The notes below the pieces were generated by a model that made no database searches, was not told the origin of the DNA, and was given only the letters and a program-made list of their open reading frames with translations. Below, piece by piece: positions 14,340-20,679 of a stretch of 20,679 nt of DNA (the first letter of the stretch is position 1; each line of letters begins with the position of its first letter). This stretch comes from JACQID01 sp035290885 (lineage in GTDB: Archaea; Aenigmatarchaeota; Aenigmatarchaeia; GW2011-AR5), in the NCBI GenBank assembly GCA_035290885.1, contig DATDTL010000066.1, positions 1 through 20,679 of the forward strand, in the 5' to 3' direction. Made by a program: the position numbers and the translations under genes.

Positions 14340-14867
14340 TTAAGCCTTCTTTTTCTGTTCTGCAATATATATCTTAGCTCTTCTATATGACTCTCTTTTT
14401 ACCATCCCCAAAGCCTTGTTAATAATGTCAGTTTGTGTAGTATCGTGATAATCATAAATGGGATAATAAAAATACGGATTACGAATATCGCACATGGCAT
14501 CAAAATTCTTTGATGTAAGAAAGAGCGTTTTTTCTTGCAATTCTTTTGAGTTCATTATTAGGCTGCATTCTACGCCAGTCCCGATACTTTCCCCGTCAAT
14601 AAGAAGGATTAAATCACAATGCCCTGTAAGTATGGAAGCTGCATCAAAATCTGAAACGGCTATTCCTTGTTTTAAATCTTTTACAAGAAATGCCGAATAG
14701 CCGCCGCCAATTATTTTACTTTTTAGAGTTTCGAGCAATGAAAGATTGTAACCATAATCGCCGAGAATAAGAATTTTATGCCCTGTTGCTCTGATAGATA
14801 TTTGATTCTCAAAACTTTTTAGATGCTCACGAATTGCAAGGGCTTCTGCTGTAAAATCCTCTGTCAA
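14340..14867 (-). CDS. Protein with nucleoside-deoxyribosyltransferase/TIR-like fold features (175 aa)
   Basis: No family is certain. The layout suggests an alpha/beta Rossmann-like domain: a helix, then HKILILGDYGY (30-40), a helix, a strand at YSAFLVKD, then HCDLILLIDGESIGTGVE (83-100) and a strand at KTLFLTS. The pattern 'D-hydrophobic strand ... G-T-x-x-E' is how nucleoside 2-deoxyribosyltransferases and related NAD-cleaving TIR-like domains place their catalytic glutamate (here E100). The C-terminal part is aromatic then basic. The start is TTG at 14867; an in-frame stop lies just upstream and no ATG is available near it. Low GC content and pairing with a small winged-helix gene suggest horizontal acquisition. 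Enzyme activity is a hypothesis. Confidence 0.55.
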   Translation of the reverse strand: MTEDFTAEALAIREHLKSFENQISIRATGHKILILGDYGYNLSLLETLKSKIIGGGYSAFLVKDLKQGIAVSDFDAASILTGHCDLILLIDGESIGTGVECSLIMNSKELQEKTLFLTSKNFDAMCDIRNPYFYYPIYDYHDTTQTDIINKALGMVKRESYRRAKIYIAEQKKKA

Positions 14868-14896
14868 GACAACACCATTTGTATTCTTGGCTCATA

Positions 14897-14905
14897 ATTT
14901 TAAAA
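14897..14905 (-). promoter_or_regulatory. TATA box of the AT-rich two-gene unit
   Basis: On the minus strand TTTTAAAAT lies 30-38 bp upstream of the TTG at 14867. A GGTG about eight bases before that TTG may act as the ribosome-binding site. Confidence 0.4.
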
Positions 14906-15015
14906 GTTCGTTATTTCCGTCATTTGGTCTGGAACATTACCAGCCATCGGCTACGTATGAAACAATGCCCTATTATGCCACGACTTTTGCGCTTAGTGCA
15001 ATAACCGCAGTTTCC

Positions 15016-15025
15016 TTATTAAATA
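15016..15025 (+). promoter_or_regulatory. TATA box of the ppdK-like gene
   Basis: TTATTAAATA lies 20-29 bp upstream of the ATG at 15045, suggesting a leaderless mRNA. Between this box and 14906 I see nothing else recognisable. Confidence 0.5.
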
Positions 15026-15044
15026 CGCAAGCCATTATTACTCC

Positions 15045-17573
15045 ATGAAGTACGTTTATACCCTGCAGGAAGGCGGGAAACGCATGACGTCCCTTCTTGG
15101 CGAGAAGGGCGCCAACCTTGCGGAGATGACTGCCATGGGGATTCCCGTGCCGCCGGGATTCGTCGCGACGACCGACGCATGCGCTTATTTTCTGCGCACC
15201 GGAAACTTGCCCGAGGAATGCGAAGCCCAGATAAAAGGGAGGCTGCCTTATCTTGAAGACCTAGCCGGGAAGAAACTCGGGGAAACCCTGACGGTGTCCG
15301 TAAGATATGGAGCCAAGGTTTCCATGCCCGGAATAATGGAGAGCATCCTGAACGCAGGGCTCAACGACGAAACCGTGAAAAACCTTGCACGGGAAGGCGG
15401 GGATAATTTCGCTTACGACTCCTACGCCCGGCTGATAAAGACGTTCGGGGTCGTGATACTTGGCATGGCGCCTGAAAAGTTTTTGCCGAGCGGCAGCGCG
15501 AAGCGGGATTGCGATGCGTTCAAGAAAGCGATAGAAAAGGAGAAGCGCAGATTCCCGCAGGATCCGGAAGAGCAGATACTTGAATGCGTGAGGGGAATAT
15601 TCCGGTCGTGGAACTCGCAGAAAGCAGTTGATTACAGGAAAAACAACGCCATAGACAACGCCATGGGCACGGCCTGCATGGTGCAGGCAATGGTCTACGG
15701 CAACCTTGCCGGATCGGGCACCGGAGTATGCTTCTCCCGGGACCCGTCGACGGGCAAGAAAAAACTCTACGGCGAATTCATTTCCCGCAGGCAAGGCGAG
15801 GACCTCGTATCAGGGCGGCTAACGCCTCAACCGCTGGAGTCAATGAAAAGAAGCTTCCTTTCTGCATATGCCGAACTAGGAACGATAGCCTCGCTCCTTG
15901 AATCGCGCTGCAGGGACATGCAGTATATGGAATTCACGGTGGAAAAAGGAAGGCTTTACGTGCTTGAAGCCGCAACCGCGAAGAGGGCGGTTCAGGCTGC
16001 GGTGCGCGCTGCAGTGGAGATGGCGGAAGAGGGATTCATAACGCGGGAGGAGGCGATAATGAGGGTGAACCCTTACGAAGCGGATGCGCTCCTCCGGAAA
16101 ACCATAGACGCCACTGCGTCTAAAATCGTGATAATACGGGGAACCGGAGCTGCACCGGGAGCGGCATCGGGAGAAATAGCCACTGATCCGAAGAAGGCGG
16201 CGGAGCTTGCGGCAACCGGAAGAAAAATAATACTCGTCCGCAAGGAGACATCGCCTGACGACATTCCTGCCATGGCGGTTTGCCAAGGCATGGCTGCCGC
16301 CACGGGCGGGGCAACGTCGCACGCCGTCGTGATAGCGCGCGGCATGGGAAAGCCGTGCGTGATTGGCGCGGACATGTCCGTGGATTACGAAACCGGCACG
16401 GTATCGGCCGGTGCCGCCGTTCTAAAGGAAGGCGACACGGTCACAGTGGACGGCTCTACTGGGGAAATATTTGCCGGTGAAGTGCCCATGAAAGAGCCGT
16501 CGGCATCCAATGAATTTGAAACACTGCTGTCATGGTGCGATTCGTTCGCAAGCATGAAAGTCCTTGCCAACGCCGACACGCCGAAGGATGCGGAAAAAGC
16601 TCTGAAGCTTGGGGCGCGCGGCATCGGCCTTTGCCGGACAGAACACATGTTCTTCGGCGAGCGGCTGCCGATGATGCAAAGAATGATAATAGACGACGAC
16701 AAAACCGGGGCACTGGACGCCATGCTGGAATTCCAGAAGCAGGACTTTATCGTGATGTTCAAAGCCATGAACGGCCTGCCGGTTACTGTAAGGCTTCTTG
16801 ACCCGCCGCTGCACGAATTCCTGCCGGATGCGGACAAGCTGACACAAGAGATCGCAGCGCTCCGGAAAGAAGACAAGGATACAATACAGGAAGAAAAGAT
16901 ATTGGAAAATGTCTCTGCTCTCCGGGAAAAAAATCCCATGATGGGACTGCGGGGATGCAGGCTCGGGATAGTCTTTCCGGAAATATACCGGATGCAGACC
17001 AAGGCAATAATCGACGCGGCACTCGAAACCGGCGCCAGCCCGGAAATCATGGTTCCGATGATAAGCTCGTGGAAGGAGATGGAGCACGTAAAGAAAATAA
17101 TTGACGATGCTGCGCAGGATTTCATGACAAAACAGAAAAGATGGGCGAACTACTCGGTTGGCGCCACGATAGAGTTGCCCAGAGCCTGCATCACTGCGGA
17201 GCGAATAGCCGAGCACGCTGCGTTCTTTTCGTTCGGAACGAACGACCTCACTCAAGCGACATACGGCTTCTCCCGCGACGACGCCGAGAAGAAGTTCTTC
17301 ACCAAGTATTTCAAAGACGGCATTCTTGAGGAGAATCCCTTCGCAACCATAGACAGGCACGGCGTAGGCGCGCTCATGCGGATTGCCATTGAGAAAGGGA
17401 AAAGAAAGGGGCTAAAGATAGGCGTGTGCGGCGAGCACGGGGGCGACCCGTTTTCAATTGAATTCTTCAATTCGCTGGGAATAGACTACGTTTCCTGCTC
17501 GCCCTACAGGATTCCGGCGGCGCGCCTCGCTGCGGCGCAGGCGGCGATACGGAAAAAAGGAATCAGCTCTTGA
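15045..17573 (+). CDS. ppdK: Pyruvate, phosphate dikinase-like protein (842 aa)
   Basis: PPDK interconverts pyruvate, ATP and phosphate with PEP, AMP and PPi; in archaea it serves glycolysis or gluconeogenesis in the cytosol. The N-terminal ATP-grasp begins with GEKGANLAEM and VSVRYGAKVSMPG. The swivelling phosphohistidine domain has GGATSHAVVIARGMGKP (H426). The PEP/pyruvate barrel is well conserved: CRTEHMFF, GLRGCRLGI, FSFGTNDLTQ and GVCGEHGGDP with C795. Length is slightly below the usual 870-890. The ATP site is odd. Against Clostridium symbiosum numbering, E323 is kept, but D321 is Y294, Q335 is E308 and R337 is A310, at a constant offset of 27. Activity with ATP is thus uncertain. The 3' end overlaps the convergent Lon-like gene by 11 bases. 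Confidence 0.88.
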   Translation: MKYVYTLQEGGKRMTSLLGEKGANLAEMTAMGIPVPPGFVATTDACAYFLRTGNLPEECEAQIKGRLPYLEDLAGKKLGETLTVSVRYGAKVSMPGIMESILNAGLNDETVKNLAREGGDNFAYDSYARLIKTFGVVILGMAPEKFLPSGSAKRDCDAFKKAIEKEKRRFPQDPEEQILECVRGIFRSWNSQKAVDYRKNNAIDNAMGTACMVQAMVYGNLAGSGTGVCFSRDPSTGKKKLYGEFISRRQGEDLVSGRLTPQPLESMKRSFLSAYAELGTIASLLESRCRDMQYMEFTVEKGRLYVLEAATAKRAVQAAVRAAVEMAEEGFITREEAIMRVNPYEADALLRKTIDATASKIVIIRGTGAAPGAASGEIATDPKKAAELAATGRKIILVRKETSPDDIPAMAVCQGMAAATGGATSHAVVIARGMGKPCVIGADMSVDYETGTVSAGAAVLKEGDTVTVDGSTGEIFAGEVPMKEPSASNEFETLLSWCDSFASMKVLANADTPKDAEKALKLGARGIGLCRTEHMFFGERLPMMQRMIIDDDKTGALDAMLEFQKQDFIVMFKAMNGLPVTVRLLDPPLHEFLPDADKLTQEIAALRKEDKDTIQEEKILENVSALREKNPMMGLRGCRLGIVFPEIYRMQTKAIIDAALETGASPEIMVPMISSWKEMEHVKKIIDDAAQDFMTKQKRWANYSVGATIELPRACITAERIAEHAAFFSFGTNDLTQATYGFSRDDAEKKFFTKYFKDGILEENPFATIDRHGVGALMRIAIEKGKRKGLKIGVCGEHGGDPFSIEFFNSLGIDYVSCSPYRIPAARLAAAQAAIRKKGISS

Positions 17574-18324
17574 CGAAATAGCTCAGGGCCTCGCCGATGT
17601 CGGAAACTTCCTTGACATCGTTGCTGTTGCTCACGCTGACTTTCTTTACGGTATACGCTATCTTGCAGTATTGGTAGCCGCTTTTGATGGTGCAGACTTT
17701 TGACCTTTCGGCAGTATTCTGCGTGGACTGGCCCCCTGGCACGAGAAAGGTAGTTATGCCGGCTTTTCTTGCAGCAGCGAGCTTCTCTTCAATGCCGCCC
17801 ACCGGGGCTATCGTGCCGTCCTCCTTTATCGCGCCGGTTATTGAAACGTGCGGGTCTATAACGCTCTCGCCAAGCGCCGCAAGGGCGGACACGGCCATAG
17901 CCGCGCCGGCAGAGGGACCTTCTATGGACTGGGCGTTTACCTGCATGGAATATATCACGTCGTAGTCGCTTATGTCCTTGTCCGTATACCTGCCTGCGGC
18001 CTTCACAGCAACTCTGGCAGAAGCCTGCGTGTCAATCTGCGAGAGCACGTTGTTCACGTTGACAAGCACTTGGCCCGAGCCTTCGGAGGCGGCCGGCCTG
18101 ACCGTGGTCGTGAGCTTTCCTGTAACCCCATTCCCTTCAGAATCCACGGCAGCTATCGTCATCTCCACGGTCCGGCTGTCCCCGGCAGGAACGTATACAG
18201 CCGCCTGCACGCTTCCCTTCTGATAGTTATTAAAATAATATCCGCCGGCAAGCCCTGCTGCGAAAATTAGAATAAGCGCGGCTACCGCCATGAACTTGCC
18301 GCTGCTTTGCCATTTTTTCAGCAC
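17563..18324 (-). CDS. Membrane-anchored Lon-like serine protease, S16 family (253 aa)
   Basis: Lon proteolytic domains use a Ser-Lys dyad: S138 in SIEGPSAGAA and K181 in GGIEEKLAAA are both present, with the intervening TGAIKEDGTIAPVGG motif. No AAA+ ATPase is attached. A single hydrophobic helix (about residues 11-29, after MLKKWQSSGK) anchors the protein, with the catalytic domain probably outside the membrane. It is therefore an ATP-independent, surface-facing relative of Lon/YlbL-type proteases. The start is GTG at 18324, overlapping the stop of the DUF151 gene by seven bases, so translation is coupled. A second possible disulfide pair, C211/C220, lies near the C-terminus. Substrates are unknown; the divergent Cys-rich surface protein is a conceivable one. 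Confidence 0.87.
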   Translation of the reverse strand: MLKKWQSSGKFMAVAALILIFAAGLAGGYYFNNYQKGSVQAAVYVPAGDSRTVEMTIAAVDSEGNGVTGKLTTTVRPAASEGSGQVLVNVNNVLSQIDTQASARVAVKAAGRYTDKDISDYDVIYSMQVNAQSIEGPSAGAAMAVSALAALGESVIDPHVSITGAIKEDGTIAPVGGIEEKLAAARKAGITTFLVPGGQSTQNTAERSKVCTIKSGYQYCKIAYTVKKVSVSNSNDVKEVSDIGEALSYFVKS

Positions 18325-18815
18325 GTCTTCTCACCGTTTATGTCAAGCAGTTCCTTGTTAAAGTATACAGGAACGCCCATTCTTAATGCCAAGCCTACGG
18401 CATCCGTGGGCCTCGCATCCACTTCAAGCATCTTGGAATCCTTGTTTATGTAAATCTTCGCGGTATAGACGCCGTCAGTAAAGGCGTCTATATGCGCAGC
18501 GACAAGCTCTATGCCGTAATTGTCAAATATGTCGTTCATGATGTCGTGTGTAAGGGGCCTTATATAATATTTTCCATCCAGCGCGCTTGCGATGGAGAGC
18601 GCCTGATGGTCGCTCACGGTCATGGAAAGCCTCCTGCAGTCCCCTTCAAGCGCCATATCACTATTGTTCACTGACACGCTGACCACGACGAAGCCCTGAT
18701 TCGGTATTTCCGCGGAGAACAAAGGCTGAGCCTGCTGCAGCGCAAGCACTACGAGGAATAAACCGATTCCCAACAGGGCAAACAATTCCGCTTTCATGTT
18801 CTCACTATATTTCAT
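18318..18815 (-). CDS. Membrane-anchored bifunctional-nuclease (DUF151) domain protein (165 aa)
   Basis: The DUF151/BFN family is named after proteins with reported DNase and RNase activity; members share the motif DARP-(S/T)-DA-(hydrophobic)-ALR. Here it reads LEVDARPTDAVGLALRMGVP near residues 131-150. Unusually, the domain follows a hydrophobic anchor (about residues 9-28, ELFALLGIGLFLVVLAL), which most family members lack, implying an extracytoplasmic domain. I prefer ATG 18815; an in-frame GTG at 18827 would add four residues. It is the first gene of a two-gene unit with the Lon-like protease, overlapping it by seven bases. No confident TATA box is visible right before it; the AT-rich stretch at 18868-18880 is about 55 bp away. 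Confidence 0.82.
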   Translation of the reverse strand: MKYSENMKAELFALLGIGLFLVVLALQQAQPLFSAEIPNQGFVVVSVSVNNSDMALEGDCRRLSMTVSDHQALSIASALDGKYYIRPLTHDIMNDIFDNYGIELVAAHIDAFTDGVYTAKIYINKDSKMLEVDARPTDAVGLALRMGVPVYFNKELLDINGEKTC

Positions 18816-18871
18816 TAACGTCCCCACGCTATACCCAAAAAGTTAACGGTATCGTTCTCACTTGCGATAAT

Positions 18872-18880
18872 TATATATAT
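18872..18880 (+). promoter_or_regulatory. TATA box of the Cys-rich surface protein gene
   Basis: TATATATAT lies 21-29 bp upstream of the ATG at 18901. The 85-bp gap to the divergent DUF151 gene also holds a short inverted repeat, TATCG/CGATA (18850-18854 and 18864-18868). Confidence 0.55.
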
Positions 18881-18900
18881 GGATTGAATCTAAACTTCTT

Positions 18901-20679
18901 ATGCGTAACGCAATAACAAAGAACATATTTATCTTATTTGCCGCTTCCATATTAATTCTTTCCGCTTCTTTTGCTCAAAGCGACCAAGGCAACAATGAAC
19001 AGGTGCCTCCACCATCGCAACCTGTTGACAATCCGGCTCCGGAGAATTCCGAACCTCCGCCTGCAGAAACGCCTGAGAACGACGAAATATTGGGCGATTC
19101 CGGCCAGAAGCAGCATGACGAAACTGGAGATATGCCGGATGGTTCTGACGGGGAAACACGCGACAAAACGGACGGACATGATGAAAACATGCCTCTGCCG
19201 GGAGAAAACGGAAATGTCCCGCCGGAGGGAAATATTCCCCCTGACGGCCGGCCTCCTCAAGGCCAACCCGAGCACAGGGTCCCGCCGCCTGGGTGCAGGG
19301 AAGAACGCGATGAAACAGGCTTTGTCCGCGTAGTATGCGAGGGGGCGGTTTCCTGCCCGCCGTTGCCAAAAGACGGCATAGATGCATGCAGGAACGGCGG
19401 CGGAGTGCCGCAATATTCTAAGTCCCCAAACGGATGCGAAATGTTCTATTGCCAATTTGATCAGGGAGGACAGCTTCAGGGCCAGCTGTTCAAGAAGTAT
19501 GACCAGTGCCCTTCCCGCGAGCAGACGGATGCAACGCTCAAAAGCTGCGAATCTACAGGTCTCAAGGGTGTGATAAGGCAGGAGAACGGATGCGGCATTG
19601 CATCATGCATACAACAGCAAAATATTTGCCCGGGCACGCAGGAATCCCGCGCAAGGGCCGAAAACGAATGCAGTTCCGGCGGCTTGACCATAACAAAAGA
19701 TTTCGACCAAAACGGTTGCATTTTCTACAAATGCGCGGAGCAGAATTATTGCAGGCAGAACGTTGAAGATGCCGCTTATACTGCTTGCCACCAGAACGGC
19801 GGCGAGATGATAGTCAAAAGAGACCGCAACGGTTGCGTGAGTTTCGCTGAATGCGTCCGTCTGGGAGACGCGAATGACGTTTACGTTGAAAAGTCATCCG
19901 AAGTTCCAGATTCCACGGAAGTTCTTTCGATAGCGTTCAAATTGGAAAAGCTCATAGTTGAGCTTGACAAGCTCTCAAAGCAGGCCGATGATGTCGCTGA
20001 TTATTATAAAGCAACTGGCTCGAAGGACGAGAACAGATTCAGAAGGGTTTCTGACATGTTTGAGTCCGCCAAGGGCAATGTGCAGGACATAAAAGACAAG
20101 ATGAAGGAAAGGCTTGACGGCCTTACTGTGGAAGACATGACGGAAATAAAGCACGACATAAAGTATCTCAAGGACGTTGCCATAAAAGACATAGTTTACG
20201 TGATGCTCAGCTCCAACGATGACGTGGAGAGCATTGTTTCAGGAAGCGGCAACGACTGCGGCACCGATGAAAGATGCTTTGACAAAGCAATCAGGATATG
20301 CAGCCCCGTTAAATTCCTTCCCGAAGGGAGGAGCGGCCCTGCAGTTGAGATCACAGGCCTCGAAGACAACAAATGCATACTTCAGGCAACCATGACGCAG
20401 GGAAGCGAAAGCCTCTCAATGACGTGCAGAATAGAGAAATACAGCCTGGGCATAAGGGATCCTGAAACTGACGTGCTGCCTTACTGCGAGGGGGATCTTT
20501 ATGAGATGATGAAGCAGGAGGGCGTTCAGGCAGGCGGCGCAGTTGAGGGGGTATGTGAGGGCGAAGATTGCAAGCAGGCCTGCTTTAAAAACGCTGAAAA
20601 CGCCAAGAAGTGCCTTGAGACTTTCGGCGACAAGCTTCCGCCTGAAGCGAGGCAGGGGCTGACTGCCATGGCAGAGGGA
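18901..20679 (+). CDS. Secreted cysteine-rich repeat protein, 5' part (593+ aa, incomplete)
   Basis: The frame stays open from ATG 18901 to the window end. A signal peptide is clear: MRNAITKNIF, a hydrophobic run to residue 23, then ASFAQS with likely cleavage after A25. Residues 27-135 are a Pro/Glu/Asp/Gly-rich low-complexity linker. Four tandem four-cysteine repeats follow (about 152-318). Residues 330-410 are charged and helical, probably coiled coil (for example LEKLIVELDKLSKQADDVA), and further Cys pairs occur beyond residue 440 (CGTDERC, CEGEDCKQAC). Function is unknown; a cell-surface or S-layer-associated protein stabilised by disulfides is likely. The strong TATA box and leader-poor start support expression. 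The C-terminus, where a membrane anchor might be, is outside the window. Confidence 0.85.
   Translation, partial: MRNAITKNIFILFAASILILSASFAQSDQGNNEQVPPPSQPVDNPAPENSEPPPAETPENDEILGDSGQKQHDETGDMPDGSDGETRDKTDGHDENMPLPGENGNVPPEGNIPPDGRPPQGQPEHRVPPPGCREERDETGFVRVVCEGAVSCPPLPKDGIDACRNGGGVPQYSKSPNGCEMFYCQFDQGGQLQGQLFKKYDQCPSREQTDATLKSCESTGLKGVIRQENGCGIASCIQQQNICPGTQESRARAENECSSGGLTITKDFDQNGCIFYKCAEQNYCRQNVEDAAYTACHQNGGEMIVKRDRNGCVSFAECVRLGDANDVYVEKSSEVPDSTEVLSIAFKLEKLIVELDKLSKQADDVADYYKATGSKDENRFRRVSDMFESAKGNVQDIKDKMKERLDGLTVEDMTEIKHDIKYLKDVAIKDIVYVMLSSNDDVESIVSGSGNDCGTDERCFDKAIRICSPVKFLPEGRSGPAVEITGLEDNKCILQATMTQGSESLSMTCRIEKYSLGIRDPETDVLPYCEGDLYEMMKQEGVQAGGAVEGVCEGEDCKQACFKNAENAKKCLETFGDKLPPEARQGLTAMAEG
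19354..19854 (+). repeat. Four tandem four-cysteine protein repeats
   Basis: Within the surface protein, units of about 40 residues share the pattern C-x(10-13)-C-x(14-15)-C-x(4-5)-C, with a conserved NGC at the third cysteine and a Gly-rich turn after the second. The cysteines are 152/163/179/184, 203/216/231/236, 243/257/273/278 and 284/296/312/318. Protein-level similarity is clear while DNA similarity is low, so the repeats are old. I do not recognise the family. Confidence 0.7.

Noticed and set aside
16385..17360. Minus-strand ORFs of 246 and 276 codons opposite ppdK
   Set aside because: They lie fully inside conserved PPDK sequence, are low-complexity or frame shadows, and lack a promoter.
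18849..18856. GTATCGTT in the divergent promoter, identical to a half of the palindrome at 296-315
   Set aside because: Only one 8-bp half-site is present; a match this short is expected by chance in 20 kb.
1..20679. CRISPR array, insertion sequence or rRNA gene
   Set aside because: No regularly spaced repeats, no transposase motifs or IS-type inverted ends, and no rRNA-like conserved stretches were seen.

Overview
The window looks archaeal. Many starts have a TATA-like box about 20-30 bp upstream and little or no leader. The tRNA-Trp gene has an intron and no encoded CCA. Isoleucine is very often ATA and arginine often AGG/AGA. Gene packing is tight (overlaps of 4-11 bp, gaps of 2-5 bp), and the gene types (anchored Lon-like protease, DUF151 nuclease, Cys-rich surface protein, bacterial-type uvrBAC) would fit a small-genome archaeon such as a DPANN lineage. 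That placement is inference; no phylogenetic marker is present.

Layout. (1) Bases 1-1117: an intron-bearing tRNA-Trp, then a small insertion-like segment ended by a second copy of the tRNA 3' end (16-bp direct repeat, 189-204 and 1036-1051). It carries a PIN-domain (VapC-like) gene and a convergent 31-codon ORF with palindromes upstream. (2) Bases 1118-7045: an unusual cluster. A catalytically empty RimK-like ATP-grasp protein overlaps an intact RimK-family ligase; next come an N-formylglutamate-amidohydrolase-like (FGase-like) protein and a gamma-glutamylcyclotransferase-like (GGCT) protein. A convergent and a divergent gene encode two further FGase-like paralogues, and a small three-helix membrane protein ends the block. 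Together these suggest making, trimming and cyclising (gamma-)glutamyl or similar amide bonds. This is the best candidate for an undescribed system. (3) Bases 7080-7532: a HIT-family nucleotide hydrolase. (4) Bases 7623-13982: a complete uvrB-uvrA-uvrC excision-repair operon in which UvrC lacks the usual C-terminal helix-hairpin-helix domain. (5) Bases 14031-14867: an AT-rich two-gene island on the minus strand (winged-helix regulator plus a nucleoside-deoxyribosyltransferase/TIR-like fold protein), probably acquired. (6) Bases 15045-17573: a pyruvate phosphate dikinase-like gene with conserved phosphohistidine and PEP domains but altered ATP-site residues. (7) Bases 17563-18815, minus strand: a membrane-anchored DUF151 'bifunctional nuclease' translationally coupled to a membrane-anchored Lon-like (S16) protease. 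(8) Bases 18901-20679: the 5' part of a large secreted protein with four tandem four-cysteine repeats, running off the window.

Coordinates were read by eye; alternative starts are given where the choice is uncertain. No database search was possible, so family calls rest on motifs and remembered family features.
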